Notes under the pieces: generated by a model
Database searches by the model: none
Seen by the model: only the letters and a program-made list of their open reading frames with translations
Told to the model about the DNA's origin: nothing
Shown: in pieces, positions 1 through 10,127 of the stretch
Numbering within the stretch: position 1 is the first letter of the stretch
How the letters are laid out: every line of letters starts with the position of its first letter
Assembly: GCA_021292165.1 (NCBI GenBank)
Contig: CM037880.1
Location: 185,005,970-185,069,969 of the forward strand
Direction of reading: 5' to 3'
Source: Shinisaurus crocodilurus
Lineage: Eukaryota > Chordata > Lepidosauria > Squamata > Shinisauridae
DNA: 64,000 nt
Made by a program: the position numbers and the translations under genes

Positions 1-356
1 AGCTCTTTGTACTAGTACCTCTTAAAAGCAACGGAGATCAATGGATGAACGGCTAAAGAAATAAACACGAACATGTAGCTTTTGATTTGATTTGATTTTT
101 CAAAGTTCCTCTTTGCTAATATGAACAACGGGTCAGTTGTGCTCTTCTGCAGTCCCAGGAAATAGGATATAGCTATTTTGAGGGAGATTTTGTACATGGT
201 ATACATTGAAACCCCATGATCACACTGAAGTCTGCACAAGTACCAATTACAGTGCATTATATGCAACCATGTGGGGCTTCTCTTCAGCAAGTACCATTGC
301 AATGAATGACAGTTGCTTGCACAACTTAACACATATTTTTATGTGCCACCAATGTC
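1..356. other. unassigned non-coding DNA
   Basis: No gene or recognisable repeat is seen. Short open frames on both strands have no familiar motif and look like chance. Confidence 0.5.
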
Positions 357-508
357 TTTATTTATTTATGTATTTATTACACCTGTATCTGCTCTTCCTC
401 CAAAGAGCTGACCGCAGCTTCTGTATGGTTCCTAGGTGGTCTTCCTTTCAGGCAGCTTACAGGGAGAGGCCTGCTTAACTTTAGCAGTCATGTGCCTTGA
501 GGCCATTT
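357..508 (-). mobile_element. old 5S rRNA-derived SINE copy
   Basis: Read on the minus strand, the segment has a degraded 5S-like stretch (about 425-500): a GCTAAAGTTAAGCAGG block resembling the 5S A-box region, then GAAGACCACCTAGG resembling the end of the 5S internal promoter. A short body (GGAGGAAGAGCAGATACA) and an (AAAT)n tail (357-378) follow. The tail differs from the two young 5S-SINEs at 5354-5521 and 25058-25216, so this is a different subfamily. Divergence is high and the borders are estimates. Confidence 0.55.
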
Positions 509-679
509 TGTGGGCCATTAAGATTGGTTTCAAATGTTCAGGGAGTGGGGGAGCCTGTACTCCCAGTCAGGGCACAAACAAGCAAATATTAGTCCCAACT
601 AAGTCCTGATGAAAGCAATTGAATAGGACTTAGTTACAACTAAGGCTAAGCTATCCTAAATATGCATGTATGCATTTGT

Positions 680-911
680 ATTTATTTATTTATTTATTTA
701 TTTATTATATCTATACCCCGCCTTTTTTCCTGCAAGGAACCCAAGGCGGCTTACATAATCCTCCTCCTCCTCTAACCCTGTGAGGTAGGTCAGGCTGAGA
801 GTCAGTGACTGGCCCAGAGTCACCCAGTGAGTTTCATGGCCGAGCGGGGACTAGAACCCGGATCTCCCGAGTCCCAGTCCAACATTCTCACCACTACGCC
901 ACACTGGCTCT
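680..911 (-). mobile_element. squamate tRNA-derived SINE, near full length
   Basis: The minus strand reads GAGCCAGTGTGGCGTAGTGG (A-box-like head), GGGTTCTAGTCCCCGCTCGG (B-box-like), the body ACTCACTGGGTGACTCTGGG, then GCCGCCTTGGGTTCCTTGCA and an (AAATA)n tail at 680-706. It is one of about ten copies of the same family in the window and is among the best preserved. Such SINEs are transcribed by RNA polymerase III and mobilised by a partner LINE (family knowledge). An open frame inside it is not a gene. Confidence 0.9.
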
Positions 912-1084
912 TCAGCATGTTCTTACATCACTCCCATTGAAAGTAACAGGAATTAAAAGTGCACAACTGGCTGTATCACCAGTTTTGGTTTTAAATACCA
1001 ATACCTTTGCAAACAGGTTTTAATACTATAACCTGGCAGTGATTTCACATTTTTTCTTAAATGCTGAAAGAACTTCATACATAT

Positions 1085-1480
1085 TGGGCTCGATCCAGAC
1101 TTAGTCATACATAGAGTAGATCCATTCATCTCAATGGGATTAAGCCATGTCATGTCTAAGTTAGGTCAATTTAGACACATTTCGAAAGGTCTACTCTAAG
1201 TATGACTGGGCTTAGTGGACTTCGGCTTGTGCTGGAGGAAGGGGACAGAGATGCAATCTTTGCTATTCCTCCTCCTTTCTGCAGCCCCCTGTGCCTCTTG
1301 AACAGCTACTCTGGAGGGCTATGGGACATTCCAGAGCAACATGAGAGGGAATGCAAGGGGCTGCAGAAGGGAGGGGGAATCAGTGAAGATCCCTCCCTGA
1401 CCCTCTCTCAAGTAGGGAGCCTCCACTGGATCCCGGTGCCCTCCATGTACAGAAGGAGCTAATCTGGATCCAACCCTAAA
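1085..1480. mobile_element. palindromic MITE split by GC-rich insert
   Basis: The left part (1085-1215) starts with TCGATCCAGACTTAGTCATAC and contains a self-complementary core around ATCTCAATGGGATTAAG, ending in AAGTATGACTGGGC. The matching outer end, AATCTGGATCCAACCC, appears only at about 1461-1478. The 245 bases between (about 1217-1460, GC-rich, with opposed AGGGGCTGCAGAAGG and CTTTCTGCAGCCCCC blocks) look like a second element inserted near one end. The open frames here are non-coding. Confidence 0.5.
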
Positions 1481-1681
1481 TCTTGTAAGGTTTGCCAGTA
1501 CAGTTATCTCCATATTACAAATAGGGGTCGGTTAGTGAACTTACTGGCTTGCTTCAAGTCAATGTGTGCATGACTGAGGTGAGATTTCAATCAGAGACTT
1601 TTTGGCTTGCAGCTCAATTTCTTAACCACTAAGTAGTAATTGCCAAGAAGAAAACTGATTTTATTTATTTAGATTCAGGGT

Positions 1682-1722
<41 letters not shown>

Positions 1723-2299
1723 ATGTATAGCCTGCCTTATGCTTACTGAGCCCTTAGCTGAGGTTCCAGAGTAAAAAGGGTTTTTAAATCTGAAAATCTG
1801 ACATTTGATAATGATCTGGTAATCTATTGTCCTTTATCACATCACAGAGCTTGTGCCTCTCCTACTCACTACATAATGCAAACTAATTTGCAATAATTAA
1901 TACCTGGATTCTGATCTATTAATTACCATGGGTGATCATTAAAGCAAAATTATTAGTCTTGATTTTGAAATGCTTACATAGGAGCTGCCCTGGTTAAAGC
2001 ACCATTCTGTCCAATGATATTGGGTTGGGTCCAGACTTAGCCAATGTCTCTTGCATTGGGCAATGAATTTTATAATCAAGTGATGCATTTGTGTTGTTTT
2101 CTCTGAAACATTGTCAAGTATCTGCTCAACTATGTATTTTAACGTGGCAGTTAATCAGTTAAAAAGTCAGAGCAACAAAAGCCACAACTGAGTAACCATT
2201 TTAAAATGTTTTTGGCTACTTGAATACAAAAAGTTTCCTGCACACCCCTAAATGGTTGGGTTTTTTTAAAAACAGCTTTCCCTCCAGTCAGTTCCATCA
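1481..2299. other. unassigned DNA with a GT microsatellite
   Basis: A (GT)n run occupies 1686-1720. A fragment at 2021-2066 (GGGTCCAGACTTAGCCAATG) resembles the outer end of the MITE at 1085. Nothing else is recognised. Confidence 0.5.
1686..1720. repeat. (GT)n microsatellite
   Basis: A pure dinucleotide run of about 35 bases. Confidence 0.95.
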
Positions 2300-2395
2300 A
2301 GCCTGCAATCCTATGTTGACTTGGGAGTAAGCCCAACTGAACTGGTGGGGCTTATTGGTATAAGTAAACATTTATAGGATTGGACTTCCAGTTTT
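2300..2395. mobile_element. short palindromic MITE (ATAGGATTG ends)
   Basis: The ends are complementary: CCTGCAATCCTATGTTGACT on the left and ACATTTATAGGATTGGA on the right, around an AGTAAGCCCAACTG / TGGGGCTTATT core. Related short palindromes occur near 12519, 19122, 24348, 29225 and 58195. No coding capacity. Confidence 0.6.
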
Positions 2396-2519
2396 TAATG
2401 TAAAAATGCAGATGCTCCAATCCAGCAGGGGAAATCCATGCATTGAACCAGGTTTAGACGTGCACATCCCAAGCTGGGATGTGCACAAGTGCAAAGGTGT
2501 TCTTATAGAGATGGAGGAG

Positions 2520-2870
2520 AAATTTATTCGGTTCACGTTTTACCTAATTTCATGCTGTCGATCCAATATGCAAACCAAAACTCAGTCATCCTTTGATATT
2601 TGCACATCTCCAAATGTTGTAATGGAATCCTTTTTTAAAAAAAAAATGTACAAAAATGTGTATGTTTGTGAAAATCACCTTGAAAAATACATAATATTAG
2701 GAAAAACATGCATACAAAAATGCATGTTTTAGGAGAAATGAACACACAAAAATGCATACAAATGTTCATACAAATTTAAAAATAACCCAAAACATTCTCA
2801 GCATTTGGGATGAACCAAACTTAAGAGTGGAAAAATGAGAAGCTGAGGGAAACAAAAGTTTACAGATTCA
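2520..2870 (+). repeat. AT-rich dispersed repeat with ATGCATA units
   Basis: It contains CATCTCCAAATGTTGTAATGG followed by irregular repetitions of AAAAATGCATACAAA. The same order (a CTTCTCCAAATTTTACAATG-like block, then ATGCATA-rich repeats) recurs at 24690, 25255 and 63040. This is a family without recognisable coding sequence. The class is unknown to me. Confidence 0.5.
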
Positions 2871-4255
2871 TTTGACCCTAGTTCTTCACATGTTATCTCC
2901 CAGCTTGATTCAACAGCCAAACCCGAGCATGTGTAGAATTAAAAAAAAAATTAAAATCCCACAGATCAGCACCATGGGAAGGTAGAGCGGCAGGTTTGAT
3001 TCAGACCCACACCTGCTCCCCATAACGGATGCAACAACTGTTTGGCAAGAATTCAGATATTATTTTTTTTAAAGAATGTTTTAAAAGTATGTTCACACAG
3101 CCCTAAGTCTGCTCCACACACGGTCTCTCTGGGTGGAGACAACAACTTTAATTTCAGTAAAGGATATTATTGGCCAAAATAATGTCAAAAGATATATCTC
3201 GCATATTAAGGTGAAGCTGGTAGGATTTGTTCTCCCTCCTCCCTTTCCTCACATAGTTCCTTTTGTTGTTGTTGTTGTTGTTGTTATTGTCCGCTGCTTC
3301 TGTACTCTGTCTGGGAGTTTAAAATATATAAAATGTGCTCCCCCGCTTCGGAATTGAGCCCCACTGGGTTATGCATTATGCCATGCAACATACAACTGAA
3401 CACAACTTATCACAGTGTGACAGCTAATATTTAAAAAAGAACACACACGTATTTTGAGGTTTGATAATGGCTATCAATCTCAGTAATGGGTATCCAATCC
3501 AAATTTCTGACAGATATCTAGTGGATGGAGCATCCACTATGAGCGGCTAAGGCTGAAGAAAATGAATGAGGCAGATATTTCAAATCTCTAATTAAAAATA
3601 AGACACAAACACTATCTATAGAGGAATTTTAAAAATTACTGCTTGTTCATGTATTCAAGACGGTTCTAAAAACCTAAACTTGTCAGGTGTTAATTGGACT
3701 GACACGTCTAAGGTTTTACCTTTTAGAATGTGTGAGTGTGTGTGTGTTTTAAATGGGGATGTTTTCATGAATCCCTGTACAATTCAATATCTTTGTTTCA
3801 CAGAAGCTGCCAAGAAAGAATACAGTAGCACATGTAAATGCATGGCTTTGATGCTTAGAAAAGGCATTCTTTTAAGACAGTTAAGTTACAGTGACCTCCA
3901 AAAGCCAAATTGCAGTACAAAGCACATTGGGTAATGCTATGTAAATCACCATGTGTGCAATTGGGGATATTATTATTGCAAGACCAAAAGGTGCTAGTTA
4001 ATGACCTCTACATTTGATCTTGACTTTTCCTAGGGACTGATGATGTCTCTGGCTGAGACAATAGCTGCACTACACTGATGAGAGAGAAGGGAAAAACACC
4101 TGTCTTCAGATACTCAGTGGAGCAGATCTGGATGCTGCTAGCTGACACATTTAAACTCTGCTGCTAAGACAGCCCTTTACATCAGTATAACACTAATCAA
4201 AATATTTTACCCTTTCCAATTTGGTATTTAAAATGTGCTTTTAAACTTTTATTTT

Positions 4256-4296
<41 letters not shown>
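2871..4296. other. unassigned DNA with simple repeats
   Basis: Contains a (TTG)n run at 3260-3285 and a (GAT)n run of about 40 bases at 4257-4296. No gene is recognised; the open frame near 3680-3934 has no familiar motif. Confidence 0.5.
4257..4296. repeat. (GAT)n microsatellite
   Basis: About 13 perfect GAT units directly before the LINE-like tail. Confidence 0.95.
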
Positions 4297-4515
4297 ATTT
4301 GCTCAATTGCATTAATACAATGTTTTGTTCACATCTGTCCCTTGCTACGTTTGCCTCTCTTAAAAACTTCCCTCTTTTTGTGGTCTCTTTCCACGGCCAA
4401 AATTGTGCCTGTAAGATCCTCAGGGCAAGGATCTGTTTGTTTTGTGTTTTGCTTCTGTGCTCTGTAAAGCATCGTGTGCATTGATGGTGTGTGCTACAAT
4501 AATAATATTATACAT
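4297..4515 (+). mobile_element. LINE-like 3' tail fragment
   Basis: It ends CTTCTGTGCTCTGTAAAGCA, CATTGATGG and an ATAATAATATT tail. The same CTCTGTAAAGCACCATG...ACATTGATGG ending recurs at 6230, 13365 and 19806, so it is a dispersed family 3' end, probably of a LINE. The exact family is not resolved. Confidence 0.5.
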
Positions 4516-4591
4516 GTTACAGGAAAATTCATGGGATAAAAGAGTACACTTTATATACTCCATTTTAAAAACATAAATTACTCAATCTTTG

Positions 4592-5070
4592 AAGAACATA
4601 AGAAGAGCCGTGCTGGTTCAGACCAAAGATCCATCTAGTTCAGCTTTCTGTTGACACAGTAGCCAACCAGCTGCTCATGGGAACCCCCTCAAGCAGGATA
4701 TGAGTGCAACAGCACCCTCTCACCCAATTTCCCCAGCAACTGGTGTACATAGGTATACTGCCTCTGGTACTGGAGGTAGCATATAGCCATCAGGACTAGT
4801 AGCCATTGATAGCCTTCTCCTCCATGAATTTGTCCAATCCCCTTTTAAAGCCATCCAGATTGGTGGCCATCACTACATCTTGTGGAAATGAATTCCATAG
4901 CTTTACTATGTGCTGTGTGAAGAAGTACTTCCTCTTATCTGTCCTGAATCTCCCACCAATCAGCTTCATGGGATGATCCTAGGTTCTAGTATTATGAGTG
5001 ACAGAGAAAAATGCCTCCCTATCCACTTTCTCCACAACGTGCATAATTTTATACACCTCTTCTTCTTCTT
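4592..5070 (-). mobile_element. CR1 LINE 3' end (ORF2 C-terminus + 3' UTR)
   Basis: Minus-strand sequence runs from a region decoding to the C-terminal CR1 pol (the familiar RKYFFTQ and WNS-type blocks, now with frame damage) through CATGGAGGAGAAGGCTATCA, TACACCAGTTGCTGGGG and CAACCAGCTGG... to TCTTATGTTCTTC at 4592. CR1 copies are normally 5' truncated, as here. It is a dead fragment. A TTC-rich tract at 5061-5072 borders it. Confidence 0.9.
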
Positions 5071-5280
5071 TTTTATTGTGAGGTGGGTGATTCATTGACC
5101 ACTTTCACATCAGTGGGAGAACAGAAATGTGTGTGTGAAGCTTTGCATCTTAATATTTTATATATATATATAAGGGGAAATTTGATGCTGTAATTTCATT
5201 GGGATGCTGCTCCTTAATGAATGATTGAAATGCCAGATTATGTATGTGTAAAAGATGAGATACTTAACTGACTATCTTCC
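5071..5280. other. unassigned, AT-rich
   Basis: A short TATATATA tract at 5159-5171. Nothing else is recognised. Confidence 0.4.
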
Positions 5281-5818
5281 CCTATATAAACCAAATGCTC
5301 CCTTGTGGTCTTCTGAGGAGGACTTATTGGTTGCCCCACAACCAACAGTGTAACAGGCCTGTGGCTCACACTGGCTCAGCTTGTCTGAGTGTGGAAAGCT
5401 AAGCAGGGTCAGGCCTGGTTATTACTTGGATGGGAGACCCCTCCTCTAGTTTCCTGCACTGAGCAGGGGGTTGGACTCGATAGCCTTGTAGGCCCCCTCC
5501 AACTCTATGATCTATGAATCATGTAATGGGCCTTCTCCGTAGTGGCACCCACCCGATGGAGCGCTGTCTACATGTGGTCTGAGGGGCAGAAATTGTAGTG
5601 AACTTTAGATGCCTCTTGAAGACACACTGTTTACTCAGGCTTTCCCTGACTTATAATCACACTGTTCTGTTTTACGTTTTTGTAATATTGTTAATGCATT
5701 TATTATTGTTTTACATTGGTTTTTATATTGTATTGTATGTATTTCTATGTAAACTGCTTAGATATCTTATGATGTCAAGTGGTATATATGTAGCTTAGAT
5801 AAATCAATAAAATTGTCC
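5281..5818 (+). mobile_element. L2-type LINE 3' end, split by a 5S-SINE
   Basis: The plus strand resumes at 5522 with a segment decoding as AFSVVAPTRWSA, the conserved FSVVAPRLWN-like block of L2-clade ORF2 C-termini, followed by a degraded TFKxxLKTHLFxxAF-like region, and ends in AGATAAATCAATAAAATT. The piece at 5281-5348 (CTTCTGAGGAGGACTTATTGG) is the preceding part of the same LINE. The 5S-SINE at 5354-5521 interrupts it. Stops and missing codons make it non-functional. Confidence 0.7.
5354..5521 (+). mobile_element. young 5S rRNA-derived SINE with CR1-like tail
   Basis: Positions 5377-5439 match the 3' half of vertebrate 5S rRNA, including the type-1 pol III internal promoter: AAGCTAAGCAGGGTC (A box) and CTTGGATGGGAGACC (C box). 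The sequence then switches to an unrelated tail with GAGCAGGGGGTTGGACTCGA and CCTCCAACTCTATGATCTATG, which resembles the classic CR1 3' terminus. A 5-bp repeat TGTAA (5349-5353 and 5522-5526) flanks it and fits a target duplication inside an L2 copy. A near-identical copy lies at 25058-25216 in the other orientation. Confidence 0.85.
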
Positions 5819-6187
5819 TTTCTTATATGTAACTTCAGAATAACATGAAGTTCCATACAGCACCTAGTGCTAATTAAAATGTTAAAATAGTAGAAGCAGT
5901 AGTAGGGGATGACCATGGGGTGGAGGTCTTCTGGAGTCCCACTTCATATTTGGGTCATGTCATATTTTTCAATTCTTCTTGATGCAAAACGTGTCCTGCA
6001 TATGGACAGCTAGAACATCATTGAGAAAGGATTATAGCCTAGCACTCTGCCTGATGTTGCTATTTTTCTACATGTGAGGACCTTTCTCTACAGGAAGCAT
6101 GTAAAGTCTTATCCCCCACCAGTGGTCTGAAATGGTACAGTCTGAGTCCAGGAGGAATGAATAACTACAGTTCCTAAAGTTCCCATG
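5819..6187. other. unassigned non-coding DNA
   Basis: No gene or repeat recognised. Confidence 0.4.
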
Positions 6188-6425
6188 GCACTGGAACATA
6201 GGAAGCTGCCTTATATCAACTCTTGTGGTTGGCTTCTGTGCTCTGTAAAGCATCATGTGCATTAATGTGCATTATACCATTGGTCCATCTAGCTCAGCAT
6301 TGTTTGCACTGACCGGCAGCAGCTCTCCAGGGTTTCAGACAAGAGTCACTACCAGCCCTACCTGGAAATGCCAGGAACTGACCGTTTGCACGCAAAGCTT
6401 GTAATCTACCAGTGAATTATGGGTT
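6188..6425 (-). mobile_element. tRNA-derived SINE (GGAAGCTGCCTTAT type) with inserted tail
   Basis: Plus-strand landmarks of the reversed element are ACATAGGAAGCTGCCTTATA, CCATTGGTCCATCTAGCTCA and GGCAGCAGCTCTCCAGGGTT, then an eroded head where the B and A boxes should be. About 50 foreign bases (6228-6277, CTCTGTAAAGCATCATGTGC) interrupt it and match the LINE-like tail seen at 4440. Confidence 0.7.
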
Positions 6426-7137
6426 GTCTTTAGCTCTGAGAATGTTCAGAATACTTCATAGTAAACAAGAACTGTGAGAACATAGGACAAGCCCTAAATA
6501 TTCACCAGTCATCTCTGCTGCTGATTTCCCTTTCCCTTCTCAGGCTTAAGGAAATGGTGCCAGAAAGGAGATTAGAAACACAGGATGCTGAGGATGGCAG
6601 AACCCCTTCAGGTTGGGTGTCTCAGAGCTTAGGGGACCTGTCAGAATGCCCACCCCACAGAATTTTCTCTGAGGATTTTCCAGGAGATGCTCCGAAAGAC
6701 TGAGCCAATTAGGAATCAAAATGGAGGAAATTCCCCCATCACTAATGCTCAAACACTCATGGGGGTTCAATTGTTATCTGTAGCTTCAACAGCAACAATG
6801 AAAAGCATTATCCATGTTATACATATAATTAAGGCAAGACATTATTAGAAACTAGCATAAAAGAAACCCTGTTTTGTTGTCTTCAGTAATCAGATAATTG
6901 CTTACAATTTTCCATACCGTTCCTCTCACCTTTAAGTCCATTTGGAGCTTGATTGTCATATTCTCTTGTTTAATACCAATTTTGTTGAGAGAGTGCATGG
7001 CTCTGTCTCTGAATGGCCCAGCTTCCCTGGTGTCACAAAGCCTACTAATAGCGCCTGCTGCTAAGGATACGCTAGCGGCAGAGACCCTCTCCCAATTCAT
7101 TTCTCTTTTTTAAATTTTTATTTATTTTAGTACAAAG
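6426..7137. other. unassigned non-coding DNA
   Basis: No gene or repeat recognised. Overlapping 71- and 82-codon frames on opposite strands lack any known motif. Confidence 0.4.
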
Positions 7138-7352
7138 GGTGGTATCCAATTAAGTCTTCCTGTTGTTAGAACTGCTTCCATCAGCAGAACTGGGAGTGGG
7201 GAGATTCTCTCCCCTCCCCCCACAGCCTCCCACACCTTCAAAATCTGCTCTGGATGGTTGGGAGAACCTCTGGAGCAGATTTGGCAGGTACGGGGGCTGC
7301 AGGAGAGAGGAAAGGAGGAAAATACTCACACAACATTGGATTTCACCCATAT
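7138..7352. repeat. GC-rich repeat fragment
   Basis: It is bounded by GGTATCCAATTAAGTCTTCC and CATTGGATTTCACCCATATA and carries AAATCTGCTC/GAGCAGATTT blocks in opposite directions. A related ending (GGGTGAAATCCAGTATTTGC, then AATCTGCTCAAG) occurs at 24833-25000, so it is probably one family. Confidence 0.4.
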
Positions 7353-8432
7353 AGTACACTTGCAGTACAAAAAAATAAATAAAAAATAGCAAAGAGCAAC
7401 AGAAGAGCAATGGGTGACAAAAGGCATTCCAAGGCACACATCAAGAAGAGCAATTTGCTTATGGGTAAAATCATTAGCTTGCTGTTTTATGTAGCAAGCT
7501 GGCACACCTACTCATGAATTGGTTCATAGCAGGTGTGTGTGTGTGTGTGTGGGGGGGGGGAGCGGATTGTAACTTGAAACCATAATCTGACTTGCCTTCA
7601 CAACATTAAATTCACTCCTGGATAGGCACTGCAACTTGACACTTAAAATAAAAAGCTAGTGCACCTCCTAGGAAGTACATGCAATTCTAGGTAAGCACTC
7701 TAGCTTGACAACTCACGCTCGAAGGGGGCAATGTTCTTCACATTCACAATATCTGTTGGGACATTGAAACAATACTCGGTGAAAGTTAGTATCTCTTTAA
7801 TGAGCTACTGAATTCTCTCAACAAAACCTGGAAGTGGACGCCACAAATCAGGACACCACTGTGGTTAGCTGCAGACAGAAGACTCATCCCACAAGAATCA
7901 GCTTGTGCAGGCAAAGCTGAATGCTCAGTACTATTACTTTCCTTTAAGAACAACAACACTGAGTTGACTGCCACATCTCTAAAATTTCAAACCTCTGTAT
8001 ATATTGCTTTTGAAAGATAGCTTCACATATAAATTAACACACTGAAGCCACCTTTTTTGATAGGGATGAGAATAGACAGTGTGTCAAAACACACCTCTGC
8101 ATGCATCACTGTGCAGAGGTGGGTGAGCAGCACCTTTGTGCTCACCCCAAAGATGAATTGGGTCCTTCAGATGTTCCATTCTAATACCTGTAAACAGATT
8201 TTTGAGCATTAAAAAGAATGCTCAAAGCACTCACTTCCAGCACCCATACTCTTGGGCCCAAGTCCAAAGCACCACCTCTCAGGAGCCCACCAAACAACCA
8301 CCAGAACAGATGGGAGATTATGTGGGTGGTACAATGGGAAACAGGTGCATGGCATCAGCACCCGGCATGTGAAGCTCCATTCAGGGGCTGATGCTGATCA
8401 CCACAACATCCTTCCCTCCCTCCTCCTTTTAG
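7353..8432. other. unassigned DNA with GT/G tract
   Basis: A (GT)n run directly followed by ten G residues lies at 7532-7560. Otherwise nothing is recognised. Confidence 0.4.
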
Positions 8433-8624
8433 CATTTAATTGGGTGGGCAAGCTGCGCAGTGAAATGCCTGCTGCCAAGGCTCCAGCTGCACCCACCATC
8501 TTCATTTCCCCAGAGTGTCTCCAGGCTCATGTGGGGCCCAGAGGCAATGGGGCAATGAAGATGGCAGATGTGGCTGGAGCAATGGCAGCCCCTTTGCTGT
8601 TCACTTTGCCCACTCAGCTAAATG
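8433..8624. repeat. foldback (palindromic) element
   Basis: The left arm 8433-8511 (CATTTAATTGGGTGGGCAAG ... CCATCTTCATTTCCCC) is the imperfect reverse complement of the right arm 8549-8624 (GGGGCAATGAAGATGG ... CACTCAGCTAAATG), around a 37-base loop. A 135-codon frame runs through it, but a palindrome explains the composition better than a gene. No target duplication was identified. Confidence 0.6.
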
Positions 8625-8969
8625 TTAAACAAGCCGCTATGATGTGTCAAACATTCTAATCTTCATGTACTCTCACTGTCCCATTTTGTTTGTCTTGTTT
8701 TTCACTTTGACTGAAGACTAGTGGTCCGTAAACATGATTACTGGGTAGCCAGTGGCAACCATACAGTATATCTTTTTCTGGCAACTTCCTGTCCCTGAAT
8801 GCCCAGGACGAAGTGCATCGCAGAGAACACAGGCTCAAATGACATGTTACATTAAATACGTAGCATGCAGCTGTCCCTCTACTTGTTCTTTACTCACAAG
8901 TAAGCATACGGGGCCCTGATCTGGACTGGGAACACTGCATATTGGAAGGCAACCTTTAAGCATATATAG
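8625..8969. other. unassigned non-coding DNA
   Basis: Nothing recognised. Confidence 0.4.
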
Positions 8970-9286
8970 CAAAGGTAGGCAACCTTCTGGGCCCGTGGGC
9001 ACATTTGGAAATTGAGAAACTGTCCTGGGCACAACTATACAATGGCTGCCATGGGTGGGCATGGCTAGTCACTAAGGACAAGTAACCTGCCAGAGGCATT
9101 CATGGGGAATTAATATGGCAGCAGTTACAGGCTCCCACTTCGTTTTGACGTAATTGCAGCTGGCATTAAGAAAATATGAAAATACTTTTAAAATAAAAAT
9201 TGTGAGGAGTAGGATGTCTCAGTGAGCACCAAAGAGGGTATATGGGGGCACATTGGTGCCCAGGGACCCCATGTTGCCTACCCCTG
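8970..9286. mobile_element. hAT-like non-autonomous element
   Basis: The termini are inverted: CAAAGGTAGGCAACCTTCTG on the left and CATGTTGCCTACCCCTG on the right, the hAT-type CAnnGGT...CCCCTG pattern seen in other copies here. Flanking octamers ATATATAG and GTATAAAT are only partly alike, as expected of an old 8-bp duplication. It has no transposase. Confidence 0.6.
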
Positions 9287-9394
9287 GTATAAATCTCTAA
9301 ACCTGGGGAATTGGGAGTGCACCCTGTTCTGCAAAGGAATGCATTCCTCATGAAACAGCAGGTGTGTACTCCTGGGGGTACTTCCAGATCCAGC

Positions 9395-10127
9395 TTTGTC
9401 CTGGGAGGCCCAGGTGGTCTTGGTGCCTCAGAGTGCCTTTTTTCCAGCTTTGGCTGGTTGATCAGCAGCGACCATTGCTAGATAGGAATAGTCTGGCTAC
9501 TGCACATTCTCTGTTGGATTACTGTGATGCATTGTATGTAGGGCTGAAGATGTCTTGAAGATGACTTGGAAACTTTGACCTGTGCAAAATGCAGCGGCTA
9601 GCTAGAGAAGAATGTTAACAGATGTGGCTGGGTGGGATTGTATTACACCAAAGCCCAGGGAACTGCACTGGTTGCCTATTTGCTTCCAGGCCCAATTCAA
9701 GGAGCTGGTGCTTACCTATAAAGCCCTAAATGGCTTGGAACCCAACTACCTGATGAAATGTTTCTCCCTGCCTGTGCCTTGAGTTCCACAGGGCAAGCTC
9801 TTCTCAAGGTGCCTTTTAATCACGGCATGACAACTTAGGGGAAGAGCCTTCTCTGTTTCTATGTCTCATTTGTGGAATGCAGTCCCCATGGAGGTATGAG
9901 TGGTGCTGTCCTTGTTGTCATTTCAGTACCAGGTCAAATCCTTTTTTTGTTCACCTGAGCATTTTAAGTTGGTCAGTCTGATTTATGGTGGGGTGCTTTT
10001 GTTTGTTTTATTGTCTTTTATTGTTTTATGATTGTTTTTTATTACGTATATATTTATTCTTCACCACCCTGATATCGTTTGATGAAGGGTGGTTTATAAA
10101 TAGCCTAAATCAGTGAATAAATAAATA
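9395..10127 (+). mobile_element. L2-type LINE, ORF2 C-terminus and 3' end
   Basis: At 9511-9555 the plus strand decodes to LLDYCDALYVGL, and near 9661-9753 to ALHWLPI...LTYKALNGLEPNYL. Both are signature blocks of the C-terminal part of L2-clade reverse transcriptase proteins (known consensus LDYCNALYxGLP and SLHWLP...LTYKALNG). The frame is broken between them. A degraded FSV-like block and a TAAATCAGTGAATAAATAAATAAA tail end at about 10127. It is a defunct 5'-truncated copy. Confidence 0.85.

Noticed and set aside
5377..5439. a real 5S rRNA gene
   Set aside because: Only the 3' half of 5S is present, the sequence then switches to a LINE-like tail, and the same chimera recurs at 25058; it is a SINE.
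8252..8659. 135-codon open frame
   Set aside because: It is mostly the foldback element at 8433-8624; no domain.
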